From: Microbacteriaceae bacterium
GTDB taxonomy: Bacteria; Actinomycetota; Actinomycetes; Actinomycetales; Microbacteriaceae
NCBI GenBank assembly: GCA_947447385.1
Contig: CANFKN010000014.1
Location: 1-14,112, forward strand
Direction of reading: 5' to 3'
Length of the DNA stretch: 14,112 nt
Part shown: positions 6,876 through 14,071 of the stretch, in pieces
Position numbering within the stretch: position 1 is the first letter of the stretch
Layout: each line of letters begins with the position of its first letter
Notes under the pieces: generated by a model
Told to the model about the DNA's origin: nothing
Databases searched by the model: none
What the model saw: only the letters and a program-made list of their open reading frames with translations
Position numbers and translations under genes: made by a program

Positions 6876-7520
6876 TTAACCGAGAGCGATTACACCGTAG
6901 TTCCAGCCTTTACGACGATAAACGACGCTTGGCTTTTTTGTTTCTGAGTCTAGAAATAGATAAAAGTCGTGACCGACGAGTTCCATGTGGTCAACGGCGT
7001 CGTCAACACTCATCTCTGCACCGGCGAACTCTTTTCGACGAATCACAACTGGGCTGTCGCCGAGGTCGACAGCGGTCGAATCTGGTGCGACTTCTGCGTC
7101 AGCAGAGGCAGAACCACCGCGGCCCAAAAGCACATCGCCATCAACCGGGTTGACGCTCAACTCTGCGAAATCGTGAGCACTGAGCTCAGTCAAAGAAAGT
7201 GGAACGTGCTGGCCGCGGTGCACCTTCTGCTTGTCACCGAGGCGGCGAAGGCGTTCAGACAGTTTGTCGAGTGCGACGTCGAAAGCGGCGAACTTATCGC
7301 CAGCTTGAGCTTCGGCGCGAATCACGTGCCCCGGCTCGGTTACAGTCAGCTCAACTTGATCTTCTGGCCCAGCTGCACGTTGATGATCGTGGCGGGTTAC
7401 TTTGATGCTCAACGACTCAACACGTGAGGCGAGGTGCTCGATTTTGTGAGTTCTTTCGGCGACATATTCTCTAAAACGATCTGAAACCGTGAGATTGCGG
7501 GCTGAAATATTGACTTGCAT
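6876..7520 (-). CDS. hpf: Long-form ribosome hibernation promoting factor
   Basis: HPF of the long type, about 214 residues, which binds the 30S decoding centre and joins two 70S ribosomes into inactive 100S dimers in stationary phase or stress. The N-terminal S30AE domain (about 1-100) begins MQVNISARNLTVSDRFREYV and contains FDVALDKLSERLRR. A variable linker follows. The C-terminal dimerisation domain (about 155-214) contains VIRRKEF, DAVDHMELVGHDFYLFLD and VVYRRKGWNYGVI. The ATG at 7520 is chosen because GGAGGT lies 4 bases upstream and the family starts here. The frame is open back to a TTG at 7541, but that start would lie inside a hairpin and upstream of the ribosome-binding site. It follows comF by 55 bases, which hold two hairpins, and ends at an intrinsic terminator. 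Confidence 0.95.
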   Translation of the reverse strand: MQVNISARNLTVSDRFREYVAERTHKIEHLASRVESLSIKVTRHDHQRAAGPEDQVELTVTEPGHVIRAEAQAGDKFAAFDVALDKLSERLRRLGDKQKVHRGQHVPLSLTELSAHDFAELSVNPVDGDVLLGRGGSASADAEVAPDSTAVDLGDSPVVIRRKEFAGAEMSVDDAVDHMELVGHDFYLFLDSETKKPSVVYRRKGWNYGVIALG

Positions 7521-7524
7521 TTTT

Positions 7525-7530
7525 ACCTCC
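7525..7530 (-). promoter_or_regulatory. Shine-Dalgarno fixing the hpf start
   Basis: GGAGGT on the minus strand with 4 bases (AAAA) before ATG at 7520. It overlaps the only other nearby ATG (7532), which rules that one out. Confidence 0.85.
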
Positions 7531-7534
7531 ATCG

Positions 7535-7550
7535 CAGGCAACTTTGCCTG
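7535..7550. other. Hairpin in the comF-hpf gap, next to the hpf ribosome-binding site
   Basis: CAGGCAACTTTGCCTG is a perfect inverted repeat: stem CAGGCA/TGCCTG with a 4-nt loop. It lies 4 bases from the hpf Shine-Dalgarno sequence. On the minus strand it is not followed by a T-run. It may tune ribosome access to hpf or stabilise the mRNA end after processing. Confidence 0.5.
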
Positions 7551-7551
7551 T

Positions 7552-7574
7552 GTCTAAAAGTTAGACCTTTTTTT
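7552..7574 (+). terminator. Plus-strand terminator-like hairpin in the hpf leader
   Basis: GTCTAA (7552-7557) and TTAGAC (7561-7566) form a 6-bp stem with a 3-nt loop, followed on the plus strand by C and seven T. It has intrinsic-terminator form, though the stem is A/T-rich. It faces the wrong way for the local genes: no plus-strand gene lies upstream for more than 3 kb, so it would stop only antisense transcription entering comF. On the minus strand it is just a second leader hairpin. Confidence 0.5.
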
Positions 7575-7575
7575 G

Positions 7576-8400
7576 TTAGCTCGTATGCGTTTTCGCAATT
7601 TTTCTGAGAATAGTTTCAGCAAAAGTTAAAAAACCAATCACCTGAGCCCCCGCAGCGGTCAGCGCACGCGCACTTTCGAGCAGTGACGACCCTGTCGTGA
7701 CAATGTCATCGACCAGAATCACGCGTTTGCCAGCTGCTCGCTTCGAACTTTGCATGGTTTCATGCAGATTTTGAAGGCGATCTTGCTGAGTTAGCCCCGC
7801 TTGGTCTTTGCTCTCGACAACACGCCTTAGCAACGTTTGGCCACCGAAATAGTTTCTGGGCGAAAACCCAAACCTCGGCTCGAGCAAACCAACCAGCTGT
7901 CGCACAATCAAACCGGCCGGGCTATAGCCTCGGTCTTGAATCGAACTCTGTTGGCTAGGAACCGGCACAAGAAAGGTCGGCCGCTGAGTTGCAAAGGTGC
8001 CAGCGCTGTCGGCAGCCTGAACCCCAGCCGACCTCCGCGAGAGAGCTTGAACACTAGGCACCATCGCTGAAGCGAACTGAGCTGCCAAAGCTGACCTGCC
8101 CAGTTCTTTGTAGGCATGCATCAGCGCCGCAACTTGGGGGTTGAAGTCGATCATCGAAATGCCTTGCAGTGTGGCGTTAGGCGCTTTGCCGGCAGGCACC
8201 GTGTCGGCAGGCGCTTTGCCATCAGGCACCGTGCCGGCAGGGTTTTTGAACTCAACCAACAGAGGACTCGACCGCAACACGGCACGTTGTTCGAAACCCA
8301 GACTCTGCCAGCAAGTGTGACAACAGCTAGCGCCATAACTGTGGCAAAGCAGGCAACGGGTCGCAAAGATTGCATCTATGAACGTTGAGGTGTGTGGCAT
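7576..8400 (-). CDS. comF: ComF/GntX-family phosphoribosyltransferase-like protein
   Basis: A 274-residue member of the ComF family. Near the N-terminus is a four-cysteine zinc-ribbon-like motif, CLLC ... CHTC. The C-terminal half is a type I phosphoribosyltransferase fold: FLVPVPSQQSSIQDRGYSPAGLIVRQL, and the PRPP loop VILVDDIVTTGSS with Asp231-Asp232. In naturally transformable bacteria ComF is needed for uptake of single-stranded DNA, probably with DprA and PriA. In Actinobacteria the gene is conserved beside hpf, usually with no shown role. Between the cysteine motif and the PRTase domain a tandemly repeated 10-residue insert is present. ATG at 8400; only a weak GGA precedes it. A 66-base gap from lpqB holds one weak 6-bp inverted repeat (GCTAAC/GTTAGC, 8426-8446) and no clear terminator, so readthrough from lpqB is plausible. 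Confidence 0.9.
   Translation of the reverse strand: MPHTSTFIDAIFATRCLLCHSYGASCCHTCWQSLGFEQRAVLRSSPLLVEFKNPAGTVPDGKAPADTVPAGKAPNATLQGISMIDFNPQVAALMHAYKELGRSALAAQFASAMVPSVQALSRRSAGVQAADSAGTFATQRPTFLVPVPSQQSSIQDRGYSPAGLIVRQLVGLLEPRFGFSPRNYFGGQTLLRRVVESKDQAGLTQQDRLQNLHETMQSSKRAAGKRVILVDDIVTTGSSLLESARALTAAGAQVIGFLTFAETILRKIAKTHTS
8181..8240. repeat. In-frame 30-bp tandem repeat in comF
   Basis: Two adjacent 30-bp units, 8181-8210 and 8211-8240, differ at 3 positions and encode the repeated decapeptide pattern PAxTVPxGKA. They lengthen the linker between zinc motif and catalytic domain. The unit is a multiple of three, so copy-number change keeps the frame. Confidence 0.8.
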
Positions 8401-8466
8401 TCATCCAAGTTAGATAAAGCGCAAGGCTAACAAAACCCGCGTTAGCAATCTGGTGCAAAAACAAAC

Positions 8467-10254
8467 CTAATTGGCGAAGTGCACTCTGACCACGTCGCTC
8501 GCGACGCGACTCCAGGTTGAACCGCGGTATTGCAACAACTCGCCGCCCTTGGTCAAGGCAAAGCGTGAATCGAGCGAGTGCCCACCCACAAAGGCCGCCA
8601 AACCGTCAACGCTAGTCAAGTCAGAAGCAAAACCGCCGACAGTCAATATCGTCGGTTGATCCCAGTCGTTGGCATTTTTGCCAAGAACACCAAGGCTCGT
8701 GCCATCGAGCCAAGACACCTGTTCAACATTCGCGAGCGAGCTCGGCACTCGGAGGGCACCCGTCAGAGCCTTTGGAGCGCCCGACTTGTCACGCAAAATG
8801 CCATAGAGCCAAATGCTGTTGCTCGAGCCCTCAGCAGTCACAACGGCCAAACGAGCGCCTTCTGGGCTTATCGCAAAACTCAAGATGCGCTCACCCTCGA
8901 ACGCGGTTGATTCAGGCAGGCGCATAGTTGAAGTTTGATTGAATACCTTGATTGTCGGGCTAGCCCCGTGATTGATTGACCACAACCAGCCCTGCCGGTC
9001 AAAAAATGGTGGCAAAAGGTTGGGTCGCGAATCAACGAGTTTGGGCTCGATGCCGAAACTCACGAGCGACGCTTGATAAAGGCCTTGAGATGTGTTGACG
9101 GCCACCCAAGCGTTGTTATTGGTCAAAGCAAAATCTGTCGGGTTAAAGTTGTCAACCAGAGTTTTTGTTCCGGTCACCGGTGTCAGTGTTGCGCCAGAAA
9201 GACGCGCCAACGAAGACTTCGTTTGCACCACCGGGGCGATCGCGACACTCGGTAGGCTCCAAGCTGAAAAGTTAGAAATATCTTGGATGTTTCGATCCAC
9301 AGAAATTTGCACCGCGTGAACGCCAGAGATCTGAGAAAGCGTCGCCTCAATCTGTGCTTTGATTTGCCCTCGAACCTGCGGGGTCACAGAGAGAAACTTG
9401 CTGTTGAAATCGATGGCAGCGACGCCATCGCTGATGGTTACGGCATCGATTGCCAAGCGGGTTCCGGCAGGAATGACGTTGATTGCCGCACCCTCGAGCC
9501 AGACATCTGGCCCAGCAATAAGGCCATTGACCAAACGGGTTGCAGTTGACGCACGCGAAGGAAACCACCTGGTATCAGGCACGAGGTAACGTCGTTGCGC
9601 ATCAAAGAAATAAAGCGAATAGTCTTTGAAAACCACATCGAAAACTGGGCGGCTCACAATCGTTAGATTTGGTGCCTCAGTGATGCGCCACTCGTTAATC
9701 TCTTTTACGAGTTTGTATTCGTAGTTGTCAGTGGCAGCGCTAGAAGCCAAAGTCAAGCGGCCGGCATTATCGATGAAAGCGCTCGCATGGATTTTTACGC
9801 TCGCCGTGTTGCCGACCGAGTCGATGGTGATTTCAGGGCTGGTATCGACCACAACGACGCGCTCGTTGGGCAACCAAGTGGTTTTCAAGTTGTTTGCAAG
9901 ATATTCGCGCGCCACAGCGTAGTCATTTTGCGGACCAGTGCCGGCACTCAGAAAACCCGACATGATGTCGTTTATGGTGCCACCAATCGGCGGTTCATAA
10001 GGTGAGAAATACAAGAAGTCGCTCGTGGAATTTTCGGCGATGTCTGGGCCGAGCTGCACCGTGCCCTTTGAGGGAATCGAAGCGCAACCCGTCAGAAAGC
10101 CAAGAACGGCTGCGGTTGCAATGGTCGCTGAGGCGATTTTGGCAAAAGTCGAACGCGTAGCGCGCGTCGCACCGTTCGAGCGAGTCGATCGGGCGGCGCG
10201 AGTCGAACCGGTCGCAGGCCCTTTAGATTGCAATGAACTCTCTGGCCTAATCAA
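8467..10254 (-). CDS. lpqB: Lipoprotein LpqB, partner of the MtrAB system
   Basis: A 595-residue membrane-anchored lipoprotein. A long basic N-terminus (about 40 residues, rich in Thr, Arg and Ala) leads into the hydrophobic stretch IASATIATAAVLGF and the lipobox LTGC, with Cys57 the predicted lipidated residue. Next come an LpqB N-terminal domain, a GerMN domain (about 220-320; RLVNGLIAGPDVWLEGA ... VAAIDFNSKF) and a C-terminal beta-propeller-like domain (about 340-595). In mycobacteria LpqB binds the extracellular part of MtrB and modulates MtrA phosphorylation. The TTG start at 10254 overlaps the mtrB stop as TTGA and has AAGGGG 5 bases upstream. No ATG or GTG lies between it and the lipobox, so a non-ATG start is needed; a TTG at 10233 is the alternative. 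The n-region is much longer than usual for lipoprotein signals. Confidence 0.95.
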   Translation of the reverse strand: MIRPESSLQSKGPATGSTRAARSTRSNGATRATRSTFAKIASATIATAAVLGFLTGCASIPSKGTVQLGPDIAENSTSDFLYFSPYEPPIGGTINDIMSGFLSAGTGPQNDYAVAREYLANNLKTTWLPNERVVVVDTSPEITIDSVGNTASVKIHASAFIDNAGRLTLASSAATDNYEYKLVKEINEWRITEAPNLTIVSRPVFDVVFKDYSLYFFDAQRRYLVPDTRWFPSRASTATRLVNGLIAGPDVWLEGAAINVIPAGTRLAIDAVTISDGVAAIDFNSKFLSVTPQVRGQIKAQIEATLSQISGVHAVQISVDRNIQDISNFSAWSLPSVAIAPVVQTKSSLARLSGATLTPVTGTKTLVDNFNPTDFALTNNNAWVAVNTSQGLYQASLVSFGIEPKLVDSRPNLLPPFFDRQGWLWSINHGASPTIKVFNQTSTMRLPESTAFEGERILSFAISPEGARLAVVTAEGSSNSIWLYGILRDKSGAPKALTGALRVPSSLANVEQVSWLDGTSLGVLGKNANDWDQPTILTVGGFASDLTSVDGLAAFVGGHSLDSRFALTKGGELLQYRGSTWSRVASDVVRVHFAN

Positions 10255-11846
10255 TTTGACCCCTTGGCCGCTGCAGTTTTTTGTGGCGATTTTGGCAGCG
10301 GCGGCAGTGGCAACGGTGAGTCACCTGAGTGGTCGCCCTCACGGCGTGGCAGGGTGAGCCTAAACGAGGTTCCTTCACCGAGTGAGGTCCACAGCTCAAG
10401 TTTGCCATTGTGCAGGCTCGTGTCTTCGAGAGCAATCGCCATGCCCAAGCCGGTTCCCTCTTTGGTTCGCGAAGGGTCGGCTCGATAGAAACGGTCAAAG
10501 ACGTGCTCAGCCTGATCAGGTGTCATGCCCGAACCATAATCGGTGACCGACACAGCCACCGAATCTTCGTTGGCTGCCACCGCAATGAAAATTTCTTTTG
10601 CACCGCTGTGAATAATTGAGTTAGAGAGAAGGTTGCGAACGATGCGCTCGATGCGAGTCGGGTCAATCTCAGCTTCGCAATTGACCTCTTGAAGTTGAAT
10701 GCGCAGCTGGCATCCTCGCTCATCAGCCAACGGCTGAATGCCCACCAGGGCCTCGCCAGCAACTTCGCGCAAATCTTTCACTTCAACTTCGAGCTTGGCA
10801 ACACCGGCATCAAAACGCGACATTTCGAGCAAGCCTTTGAGCAGAATCTCAAACTTATCTACCTGGCGTTCGAGGCGATCGACCAGCGCAACCGAAGAGT
10901 CGTCAAGGCTGGCCTTTTGTTCGCTCAATCGACTCAATGAGAGCTTTATGACGGTCAGCGGCGTCTTCATTTCGTGTGAAACATCAGAAACAAAACGCTG
11001 CTGCATGTTAGACAACTGCTTGAGTCGCTTGATCTGGGTTTCGAGGTCTTCGGCCATTCGGTTGAACGAGTGCGCCAAAGCTGCAATAACGTCGTGGCCT
11101 TTTTCGGGGATGCGACGCCCAAGGTCACCGGCCGCGATTTTCTCTGAAACCTGGGCGACCACCAAAACTGGCCTGACGAGCCAATTGGTAATGAAAAGCG
11201 AAACCAAGCCAATAAGCAGCATTGAAATCAGGCCGCCAAAAACCAAAGTGCGTTGCACAAAGTCAAGTGTGTTCTGCTCGCTCTGCAGGTCATAAACCAA
11301 ATAGAGCTCATAGCTGCCAGCCACTGGAATGCGAATTGGCGCACCGACGATGAGGCCGGGGTGGGTGGTGCGATCGGCCTGCGGCAAAGCCACCGACATG
11401 TAGTTGAGTTTGCCATCAGAGCCTTGAACTGCAACTCGAAGATCTTCGGGAATCAGAGCGATTTCAAGATCGGCCGAAATCGGGCTCTGCAGTGAGGTTG
11501 TCGTAACCTGACCTGGTGTTCGCACGAGGGCAACCCTGCGGCTTTGACTTGTTGAACTGGTCTCGAGGTTGGGCACAACCTGGTTCATCAGTGTTTGCAA
11601 GCCACTTTGATTTGCGACCGAAGCTGAAGCAAAGGTGTTCTGAACGTCAGAACTTGCGCGACTTGCCTCAACCAAGATTTGGTCAACACGAGTGTTGAAA
11701 AGACCAGAACCGATTGAATAAGACAAAAAGCCGCCGACGCCGACGAGCGCAACTGTTGTCAACAGCAATGTGAAAAGAACCGCACGCGCCTGCAGAGAGC
11801 GACGCAGCAGCGCTAGCACCCAAGAAGCTGGGCCTCTGCGACTCAC
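10251..11846 (-). CDS. mtrB: Sensor histidine kinase MtrB
   Basis: A 531-residue membrane sensor kinase. Membrane segment 1 lies at about 20-45, an extracellular sensor region at about 46-195, membrane segment 2 at about 196-217, and a HAMP domain follows (NWLVRPVLVVAQ ... AALAHSFNRMAEDLE). The dimerisation domain has SDVSHEMKTPLTVI with the phospho-acceptor His291. The ATPase domain has LLSNSIIHSG, VTDYGSGM, FDRFYRADPSR and GTGLGMAIA. In Actinobacteria MtrB phosphorylates MtrA and links cell division and wall turnover to transcription. The GTG at 11846 directly follows the mtrA TAA with no gap, and the gene overlaps lpqB by 4 bases, so translation of all three is probably coupled. The usual SHELRTPL is SHEMKTPL here, a conservative change. 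Confidence 0.96.
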   Translation of the reverse strand: MSRRGPASWVLALLRRSLQARAVLFTLLLTTVALVGVGGFLSYSIGSGLFNTRVDQILVEASRASSDVQNTFASASVANQSGLQTLMNQVVPNLETSSTSQSRRVALVRTPGQVTTTSLQSPISADLEIALIPEDLRVAVQGSDGKLNYMSVALPQADRTTHPGLIVGAPIRIPVAGSYELYLVYDLQSEQNTLDFVQRTLVFGGLISMLLIGLVSLFITNWLVRPVLVVAQVSEKIAAGDLGRRIPEKGHDVIAALAHSFNRMAEDLETQIKRLKQLSNMQQRFVSDVSHEMKTPLTVIKLSLSRLSEQKASLDDSSVALVDRLERQVDKFEILLKGLLEMSRFDAGVAKLEVEVKDLREVAGEALVGIQPLADERGCQLRIQLQEVNCEAEIDPTRIERIVRNLLSNSIIHSGAKEIFIAVAANEDSVAVSVTDYGSGMTPDQAEHVFDRFYRADPSRTKEGTGLGMAIALEDTSLHNGKLELWTSLGEGTSFRLTLPRREGDHSGDSPLPLPPLPKSPQKTAAAKGSN

Positions 11847-12530
11847 TTAGCTCAAGCCAGCCTTATAACCTGCTCCACGCACGGTCAAAACATACTTCGG
11901 ATTCTCTGGGTCTTCTTCGATCTTGCTGCGCAGACGCTGAATGTGAACGTTCACTAGTCGAGTGTCAGCTTTGTATTGATAACCCCAAACCTGATCGAGC
12001 AGCATTTCGCGCGAGAAGACAAGGTTTGGCTTAGCAGCCAAAGTGCAGAGCAAGTTGAATTCGAGAGGGGTGAGAGAAAGTTTTTCTTCATCGCGCTTGA
12101 CCTCATGAGCATCAAGGTCGATGCGAAGTTGGCCGATGCGCAAAACCTTGTTCGCCTCAGTAATCGGGCGGCGCATTAGGTTGACCTTGACGCGGTTCAG
12201 AAGTGCCTCGAACTTGAAAGGCTTTTCAACATAGTCTTCGGCACCGGCATCGTTCAGGGCAAGTTCGAGGTCAGTGACCTCAGTTTTTGCCGAAACCATG
12301 ATGATCGGAACCATCGAGAATTCTTTAATCTCGCGAATGATTTCGATACCGCTCTTGCCGGGCAACTGCCAGTCGAGCAACACTAGGTCTGGCTCAAACT
12401 CACGAAAAGTTTCGACCGCAATCGCACCGTTCATGATGCTCTTAACCAAATAGCCCTTGCTTTCAAGCTCTTCGGTGATCAGCTCGTTGATGTCAATTTC
12501 GTCTTCAACGACCAAAATTTTGTGTGGCAA
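11847..12530 (-). CDS. mtrA: Response regulator MtrA
   Basis: A 227-residue OmpR/PhoB-type regulator. The receiver domain (1-120) has the acidic pair Glu9-Asp10, phospho-acceptor Asp53 in LVLLDWQLPG, the Ser of MVSAKTE and the Lys of VEKPF. The DNA-binding winged helix (about 130-227) has LTPLEFNLLCTLA and TRLVNVHIQRLRSKIEEDP, with PKYVLTVRGAGYK at the end. MtrA controls division, cell-wall hydrolase and replication-linked genes in Actinobacteria. The start is TTG at 12530, since PHKILVVEDE must be close to the N-terminus. The AGGGG ribosome-binding sequence is half of a perfect palindrome. It lies 16 bases after ahcY with no promoter apparent. In M. tuberculosis tmk sits between the two genes; it is missing here. 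Confidence 0.95.
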   Translation of the reverse strand: MPHKILVVEDEIDINELITEELESKGYLVKSIMNGAIAVETFREFEPDLVLLDWQLPGKSGIEIIREIKEFSMVPIIMVSAKTEVTDLELALNDAGAEDYVEKPFKFEALLNRVKVNLMRRPITEANKVLRIGQLRIDLDAHEVKRDEEKLSLTPLEFNLLCTLAAKPNLVFSREMLLDQVWGYQYKADTRLVNVHIQRLRSKIEEDPENPKYVLTVRGAGYKAGLS

Positions 12531-12541
12531 GGGGCACCCCT
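12530..12541 (-). promoter_or_regulatory. mtrA ribosome-binding site inside a palindrome
   Basis: AGGGGTGCCCCT on the minus strand is self-complementary. AGGGG is the best Shine-Dalgarno candidate, 6 bases before TTG, and CCCC abuts the start codon. A small hairpin here would hide both unless a ribosome finishing ahcY opened it. Confidence 0.5.
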
Positions 12542-12546
12542 ACTTT

Positions 12547-14019
12547 TTAGTAACGATAGTGGTCAACTTTGAACGGGCCGCTCACTGGAACACCAATGTA
12601 ACGAGCCTGTTCGTTGGTTAACACAGTCAGTTCAACACCTAATGCGTCAAGATGCAACCTTGCAACTTTTTCATCAAGAGTTTTAGGCAACACAAAAACA
12701 CCAATTTCGTAGTTTTTTGTGAAGATTTCGATTTGTGCCAGCACCTGGTTGCTAAACGAGTTGCTCATCACAAACGACGGATGCCCGGTGGCGTTGCCCA
12801 AGTTCATTAGGCGGCCTTCAGACAAAATCAACACCGAGCGACCGGTTGGCAAACGCCATTCGTGCACCTGCGGTTTGATTTCGATTTTTTGAGCACCTTC
12901 GATTCGAGCGATGCCAGCCATGTCAACCTCATCGTCGAAGTGACCGATGTTTGCGATGATCGCGAGGTGCTTCATGTTGAGAAGGTGCTCTGGGCGAATG
13001 ATGCCGGTGTTGCCCGTTGCTGTTACAAAGATGTCGATGTCGCCGATCACTGCTTCGAGCTGAACAACTTGAAAGCCATCCATCGCAGCTTGTAGCGCAC
13101 AGATTGGGTCGATTTCGCTGACCACAACTCGCGCGCCTTGGCCGCGCAGAGCTTCAGCAGCGCCTTTGCCGACGTCGCCATAGCCGGCAACAAAGGCAGT
13201 CTTGCCGCCGATCAGAACATCGGTAGCGCGGTTTAGACCATCAGGCAGCGAGTGGCGAATGCCATATTTGTTGTCGAACTTTGACTTGGTAACTGAGTCA
13301 TTGACGTTGATTGCTGGGAACAAAAGTTCGCCGCGCTTGTGAAACTCATATAGACGGTGAACGCCTGTGGTGGTCTCTTCGGTGACGCCCTTGATTTCAC
13401 CGGCAATGCGGGTGAAACGAGTCGGGTCAAGCTCAAGCGACTTGCGAAGCAACTGCAAAATCACGCCATACTCTTCGCTGTCGTCAACGCCGGTTGCAGG
13501 CACAGAGCCAGCCAACTCAAACTCGCGACCCTTGTGAACCAAAAGGGTGGCGTCGCCGCCGTCATCCAAGATCAAATTTGGGCCAGTGAAATCTTGGCCC
13601 GCAGCGCTGGCTTCAGCCGACCAGTCGAAAATGCGATCGGTGCACCACCAATACTCTTCGAGGCTCTCGCCCTTCCAGGCAAAAACAGGGGTTCCGGTTG
13701 GCGCATCGATGCTACCTTCACGGCCAACAACTACAGCTGCGGCAGCTTCGTCTTGAGTTGAAAAAATGTTGCAGCTAGCCCAGCGCACCTGAGCACCGAG
13801 AGCAACTAGAGTCTCGATCAAAACAGCCGTCTGAACTGTCATGTGGAGCGACCCGGCGATGCGCGCACCAGCAAGCGGCTGGCTAGGAGCATATTCATCG
13901 CGAATGGCCATGAGACCAGGCATTTCATTCTCGGCTAAGCGAATCTGGTGACGACCAGCCTCGGCGAGTGAGAGGTCAGCGACCTTGAAATCAAAGGTTG
14001 TGCGCGTTGAATTTAGCAT
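12547..14019 (-). CDS. ahcY: Adenosylhomocysteinase
   Basis: NAD-dependent cytosolic enzyme that splits S-adenosylhomocysteine into adenosine and homocysteine and so relieves inhibition of methyltransferases. At 490 residues it is the long bacterial form (sahH in mycobacteria). Motifs: GARIAGSLHMTVQTAVLIETL, FSTQDEAAAA, LILDDGGDATLLVHKG, NVNDSVTKSKFDNKYG, the NAD-binding GYGDVGKG (279-286), NIGHFDDEVDM and the family C-terminus PFKVDHYRY. The position that is the active-site cysteine in mammalian enzymes is Ile254 (YGIRHSL); bacteria vary here, so activity is expected. ATG at 14019 has no Shine-Dalgarno sequence, and a CATAAT lies 6 bases upstream, suggesting a leaderless mRNA. It is the first gene of the run through mtrA, mtrB and lpqB. 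Confidence 0.98.
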   Translation of the reverse strand: MLNSTRTTFDFKVADLSLAEAGRHQIRLAENEMPGLMAIRDEYAPSQPLAGARIAGSLHMTVQTAVLIETLVALGAQVRWASCNIFSTQDEAAAAVVVGREGSIDAPTGTPVFAWKGESLEEYWWCTDRIFDWSAEASAAGQDFTGPNLILDDGGDATLLVHKGREFELAGSVPATGVDDSEEYGVILQLLRKSLELDPTRFTRIAGEIKGVTEETTTGVHRLYEFHKRGELLFPAINVNDSVTKSKFDNKYGIRHSLPDGLNRATDVLIGGKTAFVAGYGDVGKGAAEALRGQGARVVVSEIDPICALQAAMDGFQVVQLEAVIGDIDIFVTATGNTGIIRPEHLLNMKHLAIIANIGHFDDEVDMAGIARIEGAQKIEIKPQVHEWRLPTGRSVLILSEGRLMNLGNATGHPSFVMSNSFSNQVLAQIEIFTKNYEIGVFVLPKTLDEKVARLHLDALGVELTVLTNEQARYIGVPVSGPFKVDHYRY

Positions 14020-14020
14020 T

Positions 14021-14034
14021 AGTCAATTATGACT
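14021..14034. promoter_or_regulatory. Inverted repeat over a putative ahcY -10 element
   Basis: AGTCAATTATGACT is a perfect inverted repeat with 5-bp arms. Its centre contains, on the minus strand, CATAAT (14026-14031), a plausible -10 element 6 bases before the ahcY ATG. No good -35 is seen. The symmetry and position suggest an operator. The 52-bp region 14020-14071 must also serve the divergent gene. Confidence 0.4.
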
Positions 14035-14071
14035 GACATTTGCTAAATCGTTACCTTTTATCTTGAGGATT

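Noticed and set aside
6876..7541. Longer HPF from a TTG at 7541 or ATG at 7532
   Set aside because: Both lie upstream of or over the strong GGAGGT site that serves ATG 7520, and the S30AE family begins at MQVNISARN.
8426..8446. Terminator between lpqB and comF
   Set aside because: The stem is only 6 bp with a 9-nt loop and no T-run on either strand; it is more likely chance.
10738..11295. A 185-codon plus-strand open frame inside mtrB
   Set aside because: It lies fully antisense to a well-supported kinase gene, its protein is Ser/Arg-rich low-complexity sequence with no recognisable fold, and no ribosome-binding site was evident. It is a shadow of mtrB codon use.
13357..13761. A 134-codon plus-strand open frame inside ahcY
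   Set aside because: The opposite strand encodes highly conserved adenosylhomocysteinase motifs over the same span.
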